Of a stretch of DNA of 64,000 nt, positions 45,030 to 53,893 are shown one piece after another. Within the stretch, counting starts at the first letter, position 1. Each line of letters opens with the position of its first letter. Both the position numbers and the translations under genes were made by a program. Below the pieces are notes generated by a model, which saw only the letters and a list, made by a program, of their open reading frames with translations, did no database searches and was not told where the DNA came from. The DNA is from Muribaculaceae bacterium. Its GTDB lineage: Bacteria; Bacteroidota; Bacteroidia; Bacteroidales; Muribaculaceae. The stretch is taken from NCBI GenBank assembly GCA_029057985.1, contig JAIDYR010000004.1:20647-84646 (forward strand), read 5' to 3'.

Positions 45030-45371
45030 TTAGAATTTAAGACCGGCCTCACGCGCTGCGTCGGCCAATGATTTTACTCTGCCGTGGAAAAGATAACCGT
45101 TACGGTCAAATACGACTGTCGTGATGCCTTTCTCGAGCGCTTTCTTTGCGATCTCTGCGCCTACTTTGGCTGCCACCTCCGACTTCGTGCCTCCTTCAAG
45201 ACCCTTGGAAGAAGCTGCGACCAGTGTTGCGCCGGCAAGGTCATCGATTACCTGCACATAGATGCCCTTGTTGGAGCGGAAGACGCTCATGCGCGGACGC
45301 TCTGCAGTGCCGGATATTTTACCGCGAATGCGGGTTTTGATTTTATTTCTTCTTGCGATTTTTGATACCAT
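45030..45371 (-). CDS. rplR: 50S ribosomal protein L18
   Basis: 113 residues. Binds 5S rRNA. Conserved [25 protein letters not shown] and [24 protein letters not shown]. It starts 15 bases after rplF. Confidence 0.98.
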   Translation of the reverse strand: MVSKIARRNKIKTRIRGKISGTAERPRMSVFRSNKGIYVQVIDDLAGATLVAASSKGLEGGTKSEVAAKVGAEIAKKALEKGITTVVFDRNGYLFHGRVKSLADAAREAGLKF

Positions 45372-45386
45372 TGCTTCCTAATTTTA

Positions 45387-45941
45387 TTATTTAGCATTTG
45401 CGGACTTGCCGGATTTGCGACGAATGATCTCGCCCACAAATTTGATACCTTTACCCTTATAGGGCTCGGGCTTGCGGAGCGAACGGATCTTGGCGCATAC
45501 CTGGCCGAGAAGCTGCTTGTCGGCGCTCTCAAGAATGATAAGAGGATTCTTGTTGCGCTCGGACTTTGCCTCTACCTTGATCTCTTTAGGAAGTTTGATG
45601 AAGATGGCGTGGGAGAAACCGAGTGCGAGTTCGAGCACCTGGCCCTGGGATGTTGCACGGTAACCTACGCCTACGAGTTCCATCTCTTTCTTATAACCTT
45701 CCGATACGCCTACCACCATGTTGTGGATGAGGGCACGATAGAGACCGTGCTGAGCGCGGTGTTCGCGCTGATCGTCGGGACGTGTCACTACTACGTGGCC
45801 GTCTTCTACCGCTACGTGGATATCGGGGTTGATCTCTTGCGACAGCTCGCCCTTGGGGCCCTTAACTGTCACTACATTGCCATTTACCTGGACTGTCACG
45901 CCGGCAGGTATCTCAATCGGGGCTTTACCTATTCTTGACAT
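45387..45941 (-). CDS. rplF: 50S ribosomal protein L6
   Basis: 184 residues. SRIGKAPIEIPAGVTV opens the protein, and the C-terminal signature KPEPYKGKGIKF is present. It lies near the factor-binding centre of the 50S subunit. Spacing to rpsH is 15 bases. Confidence 0.98.
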   Translation of the reverse strand: MSRIGKAPIEIPAGVTVQVNGNVVTVKGPKGELSQEINPDIHVAVEDGHVVVTRPDDQREHRAQHGLYRALIHNMVVGVSEGYKKEMELVGVGYRATSQGQVLELALGFSHAIFIKLPKEIKVEAKSERNKNPLIILESADKQLLGQVCAKIRSLRKPEPYKGKGIKFVGEIIRRKSGKSANAK

Positions 45942-45956
45942 TTCTGATACCTCCTA

Positions 45957-46355
45957 TTAATAAACGTAACATAATACTTCGCCGCCGACCTTGAGGTCTT
46001 TAGCTTCCTTGTTGGTCATCACACCCTTCGAAGTCGAAAGGATTGCGATTCCGAGGCCGTTAAGCACGCGGGGCATGTCTTTGTAGCCTGTGTACTGACG
46101 GAGACCGGGACGCGAAATGCGCTTGAGGTCTTTGATCGCGTTGATCTTGTCGATCGGATCGTACTTGAGGGCGATCTTGATTGTGCCCTGCGGATTCTGG
46201 CCCTCCTCGAACTTATAGTTCAGGATATAGCCTTGGTCGAAAAGGATTTTAGTGATCTCCCTTTTCATCTTTGATGAGGGAACCTCCACCACGCGGTGTC
46301 CGGCATGGATGGCGTTTCTCAATCTCGTCAAATAATCTGCTATTGGATCAGTCAT
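45957..46355 (-). CDS. rpsH: 30S ribosomal protein S8
   Basis: 132 residues. MTDPIADYLTRLRNAIHA at the start and ISTSKGVMTNKEAKDLKVGGEVLCYVY at the end are diagnostic. It binds helix 21 of 16S rRNA and in E. coli represses the spc operon. Unusually, it is the first gene of a separate transcription unit here, with its own promoter and hairpin leader just upstream. Confidence 0.98.
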   Translation of the reverse strand: MTDPIADYLTRLRNAIHAGHRVVEVPSSKMKREITKILFDQGYILNYKFEEGQNPQGTIKIALKYDPIDKINAIKDLKRISRPGLRQYTGYKDMPRVLNGLGIAILSTSKGVMTNKEAKDLKVGGEVLCYVY

Positions 46356-46420
46356 TTTTTTGGATTGTTAAATTGATTCAGATTTTCTGAACAATATTTA
46401 ATACTCACGTGTGTCAATGG

Positions 46421-46452
46421 GCTTACCGACAAGGTCGCCCTTGCCAATAAGC
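46421..46452 (-). promoter_or_regulatory. 14-bp hairpin with GCGA loop in the rpsH leader
   Basis: gcttaccgacaagg (46421-46434) pairs completely, with G-U pairs, with ccttgccaataagc (46439-46452) around a GNRA-type tetraloop. It would lie at the very 5' end of the transcript, about 65 bases before rpsH. Confidence 0.75.
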
Positions 46453-46464
46453 TCAAAAACTTTG

Positions 46465-46495
46465 CAAAGATACTCGGAATTTCCGATATATCAAA
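46465..46495 (-). promoter_or_regulatory. internal promoter ahead of rpsH
   Basis: TTTG (complement of 46492-46495), exactly 19 bases, then TATCTTTG (complement of 46465-46472): a full consensus match within the spc cluster. Confidence 0.88.
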
Positions 46496-46582
46496 ATTTT
46501 GCGCCTATAAATTAATGTTTTGGCACTTATTTTTCAAATTTTTGGGGATTCCTCGTGCTGCGGAAGAGTAAAAACGAAAAAA

Positions 46583-46609
46583 AGCGCCACCCGGATTCCG
46601 GATGACGCT
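46583..46609 (-). terminator. terminator behind rpsN, inside the spc cluster
   Basis: On the minus strand AGCGTCATCCGG pairs over 12 positions with CCGGGTGGCGCT (two G-U pairs), with a 3-base loop and then seven T. Confidence 0.9.
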
Positions 46610-46641
46610 TCGTATGATCTTGATTGATTTTACGTCGGATT

Positions 46642-46944
46642 TTACCAGCTTGCTTTCTTAACGCCGGGGATCAGACCAGCGGATGCCATTTCACGGAATT
46701 GGATACGCGAAATGCCAAACTGACGCATATATCCTTTCGGACGGCCGGTAAGAGTGCAACGGTTGTGAAGACGCACCTTGGATGCATTCTTCGGGAGTTT
46801 CTGAAGCTTGGTGAGCGCTTCGTAGTCGATGTTACCCTCGGCGTCGGCCAGAGCGGCCTTCTTGAGAGCAGCTTTCTTCTCAGCGTATTTGGCCACCATC
46901 TTCTGGCGCTTTACCTCACGCGCCTTCATTGATTCTTTTGCCAT
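46642..46944 (-). CDS. rpsN: 30S ribosomal protein S14, zinc-free form
   Basis: 100 residues, the long C- type. The conserved [30 protein letters not shown] region carries only one Cys, so no zinc site is present. It is the last gene of the rpmC-to-rpsN unit, with a strong terminator 32 bases behind its stop. Confidence 0.97.
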   Translation of the reverse strand: MAKESMKAREVKRQKMVAKYAEKKAALKKAALADAEGNIDYEALTKLQKLPKNASKVRLHNRCTLTGRPKGYMRQFGISRIQFREMASAGLIPGVKKASW

Positions 46945-46957
46945 ATTTTATCGAGGG

Positions 46958-47506
46958 TTATTTATTTTCGTGTTTGAACGGAAGACCGAATTTCTTAAGA
47001 AGTGCGAAGCCTTCTTCGTCGGTCGGAGCAGAAGTAACAAACGTGATGTTCATACCCTGCAGTTTGGGAACACTGTCGATGTTGATCTCGGGGAAGATGA
47101 TCTGCTCCTGAATGCCGAGTGTATAGTTGCCGCGGCCATCGAGCTTGGAGTTGATACCCTTGAAGTCGCGGATACGGGGAAGAGCAACCTTCACGAGACG
47201 CTCCAGGAATTCATACATCTTGTCCTTGCGGAGTGTGACCATAGCGCCGATGGGCATTTTCTTACGGAGCTTGAAGTTGGAGATATCCTTCTTCGAGAGA
47301 GTGGGCACGGCTTTCTGACCTGTGATGGCAGTAAGCTCGTTGAGAGCAGTCTCGATGAGTTTCTTATCCTGGGTTGCAGCGCCGAGGCCCTGGTTGATCA
47401 CGATCTTTTCCAGACGGGGCACCTGCATTACAGTGCTATAGTTGAACTCCTTCTGAAGTTCGGGAACGATGCGTTCCTTGTAGTCATTTCCAAGTGTCGT
47501 GCTCAT
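46958..47506 (-). CDS. rplE: 50S ribosomal protein L5
   Basis: 182 residues. Binds 5S rRNA and contacts P-site tRNA. The conserved [32 protein letters not shown] and a C-terminal [15 protein letters not shown] are present. Its start overlaps the rplX stop by one base. Confidence 0.98.
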   Translation of the reverse strand: MSTTLGNDYKERIVPELQKEFNYSTVMQVPRLEKIVINQGLGAATQDKKLIETALNELTAITGQKAVPTLSKKDISNFKLRKKMPIGAMVTLRKDKMYEFLERLVKVALPRIRDFKGINSKLDGRGNYTLGIQEQIIFPEINIDSVPKLQGMNITFVTSAPTDEEGFALLKKFGLPFKHENK

Positions 47507-47826
47507 TATTTGATCTCCTCTCCAGATTTTTTAGCGATTCTTACCAGTTTGCCTGCTTCGTTGAGCTTGCGGCCGACGCGGGTCGGCTTGCCGGTCTTGG
47601 GATCGAGCGGATTAAGCTTGGATATGTGAAGCGGGGCTTCCATTTTTACGATTCCTCCCTGAGGATATTTTGCATTGGGCTTCATGCTCTTGGAGATGAT
47701 ATTGATGCCCTCTACAATAGCGCGCTCCTTTTTGGGGAACACTTCGAGCACACGGCCGGTCTTACCCTTGTCGTCACCAGAGTTGACGTAGACCGTATCG
47801 CCCTTCTTGATATGTAATTTTGCCAT
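47506..47826 (-). CDS. rplX: 50S ribosomal protein L24
   Basis: 106 residues with a KOW motif at the start ([27 protein letters not shown]). One of the two assembly initiators of the 50S subunit. [21 protein letters not shown] is the family centre. Confidence 0.98.
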   Translation of the reverse strand: MAKLHIKKGDTVYVNSGDDKGKTGRVLEVFPKKERAIVEGINIISKSMKPNAKYPQGGIVKMEAPLHISKLNPLDPKTGKPTRVGRKLNEAGKLVRIAKKSGEEIK

Positions 47827-47853
47827 TGTTGACTTGATAAGTTTAAGACGTTA

Positions 47854-48219
47854 TTAAAGTACCTCCGGCGCGAGGGACACGATCTTCATATTAGTGCCGC
47901 GAAGCTCACGCGCAACGGGGCCGAAGATACGAGTGCCGCGAAGTTCGCCGGCATTGTTGAGAAGTACGCAAGCGTTGTCGTCGAAACGGATGTAGGAGCC
48001 GTCGGGACGGCGGATTTCCTTCTTCGTGCGGACAACTACCGCTTTGCTGACTGTGCCCTTCTTAACGTCAGACGAAGGGATGGTGCTCTTTACTGTAACG
48101 ACGATTATGTCGCCAACCGAAGCGTAGCGACGGCCTGTGCCGCCAAGAACATGAATGCAGAGCGCTTCTTTCGCACCACTGTTATCTGCAACTGTCAAAC
48201 GTGATTCACTCTGGATCAT
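47854..48219 (-). CDS. rplN: 50S ribosomal protein L14
   Basis: 121 residues, usual length. Starts [18 protein letters not shown] and ends with REKNMKI-like [14 protein letters not shown]. It binds the 30S interface and the silencing factor RsfS. The ATG is 2 bases behind the rpsQ stop. Confidence 0.98.
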   Translation of the reverse strand: MIQSESRLTVADNSGAKEALCIHVLGGTGRRYASVGDIIVVTVKSTIPSSDVKKGTVSKAVVVRTKKEIRRPDGSYIRFDDNACVLLNNAGELRGTRIFGPVARELRGTNMKIVSLAPEVL

Positions 48220-48221
48220 AG

Positions 48222-48482
48222 TTACTTAACTTTTTCGATTATTTCTACGAGTCTCCATCTCTTGGTCTTGCTCAAGGGGCGAGTCTCCATCAGGCGAACT
48301 GTATCACCGATCGAGCATTCGTTGTTCTCGTCATGAGCATGATACTTTTTTGTCTTGTTGACAAACTTACCATAGATAGGGTGCTTCTCTTTCCACTTGA
48401 TTTCGACAGTGATTGTCTTGTCGCACTTGTTGCTCGAAACAACCCCGATTCTCTCTTTTCTTAAATGTCTCTTTTCTTCCAT
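48222..48482 (-). CDS. rpsQ: 30S ribosomal protein S17
   Basis: 86 residues with an OB fold ([21 protein letters not shown], then [21 protein letters not shown]). Binds the 5' domain of 16S rRNA. It lies between rpmC and rplN. Confidence 0.98.
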   Translation of the reverse strand: MEEKRHLRKERIGVVSSNKCDKTITVEIKWKEKHPIYGKFVNKTKKYHAHDENNECSIGDTVRLMETRPLSKTKRWRLVEIIEKVK

Positions 48483-48508
48483 TTTTTAAAAATTCTTTTC
48501 GGGGGTGA

Positions 48509-48715
48509 TTACTTGGAAGCTGCCTCAGCAATTTCCTTCTGGCGCAACACTGTCTTCAGTCGGGCAATCTCCTTGCGATCTTTTGTGATCTTGGAGGGAT
48601 TGTCGATGGGAGATATCGCGTGCGCTACTTTCAATTCACGATAAGCCTTCTCGGAAGCTTCGATCTGAGCGCGGAGTTCCGGAATGCTTAATTCCTTGAT
48701 TTCTTCCTTTTTCAT
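48509..48715 (-). CDS. rpmC: 50S ribosomal protein L29
   Basis: 68 residues of two long helices (ELSIPELRAQIEASEKAYRE; NPSKITKDRKEIARLKTVL). It sits at the peptide exit tunnel. It is the first gene of a separate transcription unit here, behind a terminator and a promoter element. Confidence 0.97.
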   Translation of the reverse strand: MKKEEIKELSIPELRAQIEASEKAYRELKVAHAISPIDNPSKITKDRKEIARLKTVLRQKEIAEAASK

Positions 48716-48794
48716 TTGTAGTTTTTTACTTTCTTGGATTGCGAAATCTGCGCCCCTACGCCAAGCATACAGGCACAGAAATTCAATTCGACCG

Positions 48795-48825
48795 CAAAAT
48801 TAATGAAAATATTTTAATTATCAGC
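48795..48825 (-). promoter_or_regulatory. internal promoter ahead of rpmC
   Basis: The -7 box TAATTTTG (complement of 48795-48802) is good. The -33 position reads GCTG (complement of 48822-48825) at 19 bases spacing, a partial match. Confidence 0.6.
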
Positions 48826-48914
48826 TATTTTCATCATCTTTTCTGCCGTTTTCCCTGAATTTTCCGCATTTTTAACGATTTTTCTCCTTAGAAACCCCTA
48901 CTCCCCTATCCATA

Positions 48915-48958
48915 AGAAAAGCCCGATAAGGATTTTGTCTTCCTTGCCGGGCTTTTCT
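48915..48958 (-). terminator. terminator behind rplP, inside the S10-spc cluster
   Basis: A stem of 18 positions with one mismatch (agaaaagcccgataagga against its partner) and an 8-base loop, 21 bases behind the rplP stop. TTTTC follows on the minus strand. Confidence 0.88.
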
Positions 48959-48978
48959 GAGTTTATGCGATTGTCGGA

Positions 48979-49410
48979 TTAAACGTTCTGGCTGGGATCA
49001 TAATCGCGGCGCACTACAAACTTCGTGATGACGGGAAGTTTCTGAGCTGCCAGGCGAAGTGCTTCCTTAGCGATGTCATAGCTTACGCCCTCGACTTCGA
49101 TAAGGATACGTCCGGGAGTGACGGGCGCAACGAATCCTTCGGGGTTACCTTTACCTTTACCCATGCGGACCTCAGCGGGTTTCTTAGTGATGGGCTTATC
49201 GGGGAAGATGCGGATCCAGATCTGACCCTGACGCTGCATGTAGCGGGTCACGGCGATACGTGCGGCCTCGATCTGACGGCCGGTGATCCATTTCGACTCC
49301 AAAGTCTTGATGCCAAACGAGCCGAAGGCGAGCTGATTGCCTCTCTGAGCCTCACCTTTCATGCGGCCCTTTTGCGAACGGCGGTATCTGGTTCTTTTAG
49401 GTTGTAACAT
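48979..49410 (-). CDS. rplP: 50S ribosomal protein L16
   Basis: 143 residues. [19 protein letters not shown] at the start, with the functional [21 protein letters not shown] loop near the peptidyl transferase centre. It closes the first part of the cluster (rpsL to rplP). Confidence 0.98.
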   Translation of the reverse strand: MLQPKRTRYRRSQKGRMKGEAQRGNQLAFGSFGIKTLESKWITGRQIEAARIAVTRYMQRQGQIWIRIFPDKPITKKPAEVRMGKGKGNPEGFVAPVTPGRILIEVEGVSYDIAKEALRLAAQKLPVITKFVVRRDYDPSQNV

Positions 49411-49443
49411 GATTATATCTGTTAATTGGAGTGAATACTACTT

Positions 49444-50175
49444 TTAACGGTTATTGTTCTTCTTGTTGCGGAAGCCGCCCTTACGGCCGCCACCCTGGGG
49501 GCGTCCGGGCTCTTTCTGTCCGATGGCGTATGAGGGAGTAAGCTCCTTCTTGCCATAGATTTCGCCGCGGCAGATCCATACTTTTACGCCGAGGATACCG
49601 ACTTTCGTCAACGCTTCTACCAAAGCGTAGTCGATATCAGCACGCAGAGTGTGGAGCGGAGTGCGACCTTCCTTGAACATTTCAGAACGAGCGATTTCAG
49701 CACCATTGAGACGGCCGGATACCTGCACCTTGATGCCTTCGGCACCCATGCGCATTGTAGACTGGATAGCCATCTTGATCGCGCGGCGGTAAGCCACCTT
49801 GTTTTCGATCTGACGAGCAATATTGCTTGCCACGATTTCTGCATCCAGTTCCGGGCGCTTGATCTCATAGATGTTGATCTGGACTTCCTTGCCGGTCAAC
49901 TTCTTGAGTTCCTCCTTGAGAGCGTCGACATCCTTGCCACCCTTACCGATGATCATACCGGGGCGGGAAGTGCAGATAGTGACAGTCACCATTTTGAGGG
50001 TACGCTCGATGATGATTCTTGAAACGCTTGCCTTGGCAAGACGAGTGCGGAGATACTTACGGATCTTGGAGTCCTCAAGGAGGGTCTCACCGTATTTCTT
50101 GCCGCCATACCAGTTTGAGTCCCAACCGCGGATTACACCCAGGCGATTGCTTATCGGATTAACTTTCTGTCCCAT
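49444..50175 (-). CDS. rpsC: 30S ribosomal protein S3
   Basis: 243 residues. The KH domain ([20 protein letters not shown]) is followed by the S3 C-terminal domain and a Gly/Arg/Asn-rich tail ([15 protein letters not shown]). It forms the mRNA entry channel with S4 and S5. 7 bases after rplV. Confidence 0.98.
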   Translation of the reverse strand: MGQKVNPISNRLGVIRGWDSNWYGGKKYGETLLEDSKIRKYLRTRLAKASVSRIIIERTLKMVTVTICTSRPGMIIGKGGKDVDALKEELKKLTGKEVQINIYEIKRPELDAEIVASNIARQIENKVAYRRAIKMAIQSTMRMGAEGIKVQVSGRLNGAEIARSEMFKEGRTPLHTLRADIDYALVEALTKVGILGVKVWICRGEIYGKKELTPSYAIGQKEPGRPQGGGRKGGFRNKKNNNR

Positions 50176-50182
50176 CTTGCGA

Positions 50183-50587
50183 TCAATTGTTTTCGTTATT
50201 AATAGTATCCACGTAGATAGTCACGTGGTTGGAGCGTTTGCGGATACGATAGCCGCGGCCCTGCGGAGCGGGGCGGAGACGCTTGAGCATGGGAGCTGCG
50301 TCTACGAAGATTGTCTTTACGTAGAGTTCGCCGGCCTCTGCCTTGCGATCGTTTTTCTGTTCCCAGTTGGCAATAGCCGAGCGGAGAAGTTTCTCCACGC
50401 GGTTTGACGCCTCTTTATTGGAGAATTTGAGGATGCCGAGGGCCTTGAAAACCTCCTGACCGCGCACCATATCTACGACGAGGCGCATCTTGCGGGGAGA
50501 AGTAGGCACATTGCGGAGCTTTGCGAAATATTCGCTTTTGCGAGCCTCCTTAATGGCATCTGCTGATTTTCTTTTTCTTAAACCCAT
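50183..50587 (-). CDS. rplV: 50S ribosomal protein L22
   Basis: 134 residues. [18 protein letters not shown] is the family start. The beta-hairpin that lines the exit tunnel ends in [19 protein letters not shown], where macrolide-resistance changes occur in other bacteria. Confidence 0.98.
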   Translation of the reverse strand: MGLRKRKSADAIKEARKSEYFAKLRNVPTSPRKMRLVVDMVRGQEVFKALGILKFSNKEASNRVEKLLRSAIANWEQKNDRKAEAGELYVKTIFVDAAPMLKRLRPAPQGRGYRIRKRSNHVTIYVDTINNENN

Positions 50588-50626
50588 TGTATTGAATTTC
50601 TATTTTTTCGGTTTGTTATAGGGCCA

Positions 50627-50896
50627 TTATTTCTTCTTATTGCCTCCGTGGCCACGGAAGGTACGTGTCGGCGCGAACTCGCCGAGCTTGTGGCCTACCA
50701 TGTTTTCTGTCACGTAGACGGGGATGAACTTGTTACCATTGTGCACTGCGAAAGTGTGGCCTACGAAGTCAGGGGAGATCATGGAAGCACGGCTCCAGGT
50801 CTTGATGACCGACTTTTTACCGCTTTCTTCCATAGCAGCCACTTTCTTTTCGAGCTTTACGCTGATAAATGGTCCTTTTTTAAGCGAACGACTCAT
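50627..50896 (-). CDS. rpsS: 30S ribosomal protein S19
   Basis: 89 residues. [19 protein letters not shown] at the start and the motif [18 protein letters not shown] near the end. Head protein next to S13. Confidence 0.98.
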   Translation of the reverse strand: MSRSLKKGPFISVKLEKKVAAMEESGKKSVIKTWSRASMISPDFVGHTFAVHNGNKFIPVYVTENMVGHKLGEFAPTRTFRGHGGNKKK

Positions 50897-50918
50897 AGTT
50901 GTCTCTTTTTATCAAATT

Positions 50919-51785
50919 TTATTTCTTTCTTCTTTCAATGATATACTTCGAAGAATGTTTCTTCGGAGAACGTGTCTTCAGGCCCTTGGCATAAAGACCG
51001 GTGCGAGAACGGGGATGGCCACCGCTCTGACGACCTTCACCACCACCCATCGGGTGATCGACAGGGTTCATAACGACACCACGGTTGTGGGGACGACGGC
51101 CCTGCCAACGGGAGCGGCCGGCTTTACCGCTGCTCTCAAGAGAGTGCTCGGAGTTGCCGACTACGCCTACAGTGGCGCGGCATGAAAGAAGCACCTTGCG
51201 GGTTTCACCCGAAGGCAATTTGATGATCGCGTAGTCACCTTCGCGAGAGGTCAACTGAGCGAACGTGCCGGCGGAGCGAGCCATGCTCGCGCCCTGACCG
51301 GGCTTGAGTTCGATACAATGGATGAGCGTACCGACGGGAATTTTCGAAAGGGGAAGAGTATTGCCGACTTCGGGGGCAACGTCTTCACCGCTCATTACGA
51401 TCTGACCTACTTCCAGTCCGTTAGGAGCGATCATGTAAGCCTTGGAGCCATCCTTGTAATAAAGGAGTGCGATGCGTGCGGAGCGGTTGGGATCGTACTC
51501 GATAGTCTTCACGACAGCGGGCACGCCGTCGTTGATACGCTTGAAGTCGATGAGACGCAATTTTCTCTTATGACCACCGCCACGATAGCGGGTGCTCAGA
51601 TGACCGGAAGAGTTACGGCCGCCGGTCGAACGCTTGCCGACGATAAGAGATTTCTCTGGTGCGTTAGCAGTCGATTTGCAAAGTTTAGTCTCGCCATTTA
51701 CCTTGACGTTCTCTTCGCGTTTGAACACACCAATAATCTTGTGTCTTTGGCCCGGTGTTGTGGGCTTGAATTTTTTTACTGCCAT
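50919..51785 (-). CDS. rplB: 50S ribosomal protein L2
   Basis: 288 residues, slightly longer than the common 273-280. [15 protein letters not shown] at the start. The essential C-terminal [21 protein letters not shown] contains the conserved His near the peptidyl transferase centre. Confidence 0.98.
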   Translation of the reverse strand: MAVKKFKPTTPGQRHKIIGVFKREENVKVNGETKLCKSTANAPEKSLIVGKRSTGGRNSSGHLSTRYRGGGHKRKLRLIDFKRINDGVPAVVKTIEYDPNRSARIALLYYKDGSKAYMIAPNGLEVGQIVMSGEDVAPEVGNTLPLSKIPVGTLIHCIELKPGQGASMARSAGTFAQLTSREGDYAIIKLPSGETRKVLLSCRATVGVVGNSEHSLESSGKAGRSRWQGRRPHNRGVVMNPVDHPMGGGEGRQSGGHPRSRTGLYAKGLKTRSPKKHSSKYIIERRKK

Positions 51786-51793
51786 TGGAACGT

Positions 51794-52084
51794 TTAAATA
51801 TTGCTGTAGTAATCGATTGTCTGACCCTCAGCTACGGTCACGTAAGCCTTCTTGTAAGCGGGCTTCTGACCGCGGATGAGGCCGGCCTTTGTATAGCGGG
51901 CTTTACGCTTGCCTGCATAGTTGGCCGTGTTAACTCTTACGACGCGTACATTGTAGAGCTTCTCTACGATGTCTTTGATCTGAAACTTGTTGGCCTCGGG
52001 AGACACAGCGAAAGTATAGCAGTTCTGCTTTTCGCTGTAGGCGGTGGCCTTTTCAGTCACGATAGGTTTGATATCGATTTTCAT
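51794..52084 (-). CDS. rplW: 50S ribosomal protein L23
   Basis: 96 residues. The start [23 protein letters not shown] and the [23 protein letters not shown] segment are typical. It is the docking site for trigger factor and SRP at the tunnel exit. Confidence 0.98.
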   Translation of the reverse strand: MKIDIKPIVTEKATAYSEKQNCYTFAVSPEANKFQIKDIVEKLYNVRVVRVNTANYAGKRKARYTKAGLIRGQKPAYKKAYVTVAEGQTIDYYSNI

Positions 52085-52105
52085 TTCTTCTGATCTCCGT
52101 GGGGT

Positions 52106-52732
52106 TTAAAGTTGATTAAGAACGTTTACGCTGTCTTCTGTAAGAAGGATGGCGTCAGTGTTGAGCACTGTGTAGGCGTTCAGGTCCATTGCACGCTGAA
52201 GAAGCGCATTGGGCACGTTGCGAACTGAAAGAAGCACGTTTTCGTCCTTCTCGGGAAGAACTACGAGCACCTTCTTATTCTCAAGCTTGAAGCTCTTTGC
52301 CATTTCCATGTAGCTCTTTGTGCGGGGAGCCTCAAATGTGAAGTTCTCTACTACGAAGAGGTTGGGAACTTTTGCAGTCAGAGCGATCTTGCGGGCAAGC
52401 GCCTTCTGCTTCTTGTTAATTTTAGAGCGGTAGTCGCGCGGACGCGGACCGAAAACTGTGCCGCCACCGCGGAGAAGCGGAGAGTTGATATCGCCTCGAC
52501 GTGCGCCGCCGCCGCCCTTCTGACGGATAAGCTTGCGGGTCGAACCGGAGATTTCAGAACGCTCCTTGCTCTTATGTGTGCCCTGACGCTGGTTAGCGAG
52601 GAACTGCTTCACGTCGAGATAGAGAGTGTGCTCTGCATTACCCTCAGTAAGGTCGCGGCCAAACACTTCATCATTCAGGGTCACCTTGCGACCCGTGTCT
52701 TCACCTTTGATGTTATATACTGCTACTTCCAT
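52106..52732 (-). CDS. rplD: 50S ribosomal protein L4
   Basis: 208 residues. The tunnel loop is recognisable by [32 protein letters not shown]. In E. coli L4 also represses its own S10 operon. The start overlaps the rplC stop by one base. Confidence 0.98.
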   Translation of the reverse strand: MEVAVYNIKGEDTGRKVTLNDEVFGRDLTEGNAEHTLYLDVKQFLANQRQGTHKSKERSEISGSTRKLIRQKGGGGARRGDINSPLLRGGGTVFGPRPRDYRSKINKKQKALARKIALTAKVPNLFVVENFTFEAPRTKSYMEMAKSFKLENKKVLVVLPEKDENVLLSVRNVPNALLQRAMDLNAYTVLNTDAILLTEDSVNVLNQL

Positions 52733-53349
52733 TATTTCTCAACTGAAACGATTGAACCTTTGGGTCCGGGGATGGAACCCTTGATAATTAAAAGATTGTG
52801 TTCGGGGAGAACCTTGATTACCTGAAGGTTCTGCACTGTCACACGCTCATTGCCCATCTGGCCGGCCATACGCAGACCCTTGAACACTTTAGCTGGATAG
52901 GAGCAGGCACCGATTGAACCGGGAGCGCGAAGACGGTTGTGCTGGCCATGGGTCTTCTGACCTACGCCGCCGAAACCGTGACGCTTAACCACGCCCTGGA
53001 AGCCTTTACCTTTGCTTGTGCCGACTACGTCGACAAAAGCTCCTTCCTGGAAGAGATCTACTGTCAGTGTGTCTCCAAGTGCAGGGGTAGTCTCAAACGA
53101 CTTGAACTCGGCCAAGTGGCGCTGCGGAGTTACTCCGGCTTTCGAGAAGTGGCCTGCTTCTGCCTTATTGGTATGCTTCTCCTTCTTGTCCTGGAAGCCT
53201 ACCTGCACAGCTTCATAGCCGTCCTTTTCGATAGTCTTGATCTGAGTAACAACACAAGGACCTACTTCGATAACAGTGCACGGCACGTTTTTGCCGTCGG
53301 CACTGAAAACGGATGTCATTCCGATTTTTTTTCCTAATAATCCTGGCAT
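52732..53349 (-). CDS. rplC: 50S ribosomal protein L3
   Basis: 205 residues from the ATG at 53349 ([15 protein letters not shown]). The frame is open 51 codons further upstream, but that stretch has no L3 similarity and overlaps a hairpin-rich leader. The loop [22 protein letters not shown] reaches the peptidyl transferase centre; its Gln is the PrmB methylation site in other bacteria. Confidence 0.97.
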   Translation of the reverse strand: MPGLLGKKIGMTSVFSADGKNVPCTVIEVGPCVVTQIKTIEKDGYEAVQVGFQDKKEKHTNKAEAGHFSKAGVTPQRHLAEFKSFETTPALGDTLTVDLFQEGAFVDVVGTSKGKGFQGVVKRHGFGGVGQKTHGQHNRLRAPGSIGACSYPAKVFKGLRMAGQMGNERVTVQNLQVIKVLPEHNLLIIKGSIPGPKGSIVSVEK

Positions 53350-53478
53350 TTCTACTGTTTGGATTGTGAAGCATTGCGAGTCGAATTCCGGGGTCGGCCC
53401 AGCCTTCCTCCACAAGAGGCTTCGATTGCTTATTACTTGGTATTTATTAAGTTTACTTATTTGGGGATTCCGGCCGCA

Positions 53479-53519
53479 GAAGATTGATCTTCTCCGGGCC
53501 ACGGGTCAGCCATGACCCG
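53479..53519 (-). promoter_or_regulatory. hairpins in the rpsJ-rplC leader
   Basis: Two close hairpins, gaagat-tg-atcttc (53479-53492) and cgggtca-gcca-tgacccg (53502-53519), lie in the 220-base gap between rpsJ and rplC. No promoter match was found. They might be an L4 or other operator, or simply mRNA structure. Confidence 0.5.
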
Positions 53520-53569
53520 GAGATGTCAGATTATTTCCTTGTCCGGAATGTCCGGTCTCCATTCAGATA

Positions 53570-53875
53570 TTAAACCTTGATGGAAACGTCTACACCGCTG
53601 GGAAGCTCGAGCTTCATCAGAGCGTCGACAGTCTTTGCTGTAGAACTGTAGATGTCGATCAGACGCTGGTAAGAGCTGAGTTCGAACTGCTCGCGGCTCT
53701 TCTTGTTGACGAATGTGGAGCGATTGACGGTGAAGATGCGCTTATGTGTCGGCAGGGGGATAGGACCACTGACGATGGCGCCGGTAGATTTCACTGTCTT
53801 GACGATCTTCTCGGCTGACTTATCGACGAGATTATGATCGTAGGATTTCAGTTTGATTCTGATTTTTTGGCTCAT
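53570..53875 (-). CDS. rpsJ: 30S ribosomal protein S10
   Basis: 101 residues. [21 protein letters not shown] at the start and [17 protein letters not shown] in the middle. It also serves as NusE in antitermination. It stands behind fusA by 18 bases, with no tuf gene between fusA and rpsJ. Confidence 0.98.
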   Translation of the reverse strand: MSQKIRIKLKSYDHNLVDKSAEKIVKTVKSTGAIVSGPIPLPTHKRIFTVNRSTFVNKKSREQFELSSYQRLIDIYSSTAKTVDALMKLELPSGVDVSIKV

Positions 53876-53893
53876 TGTTATATCAGTACTTTA

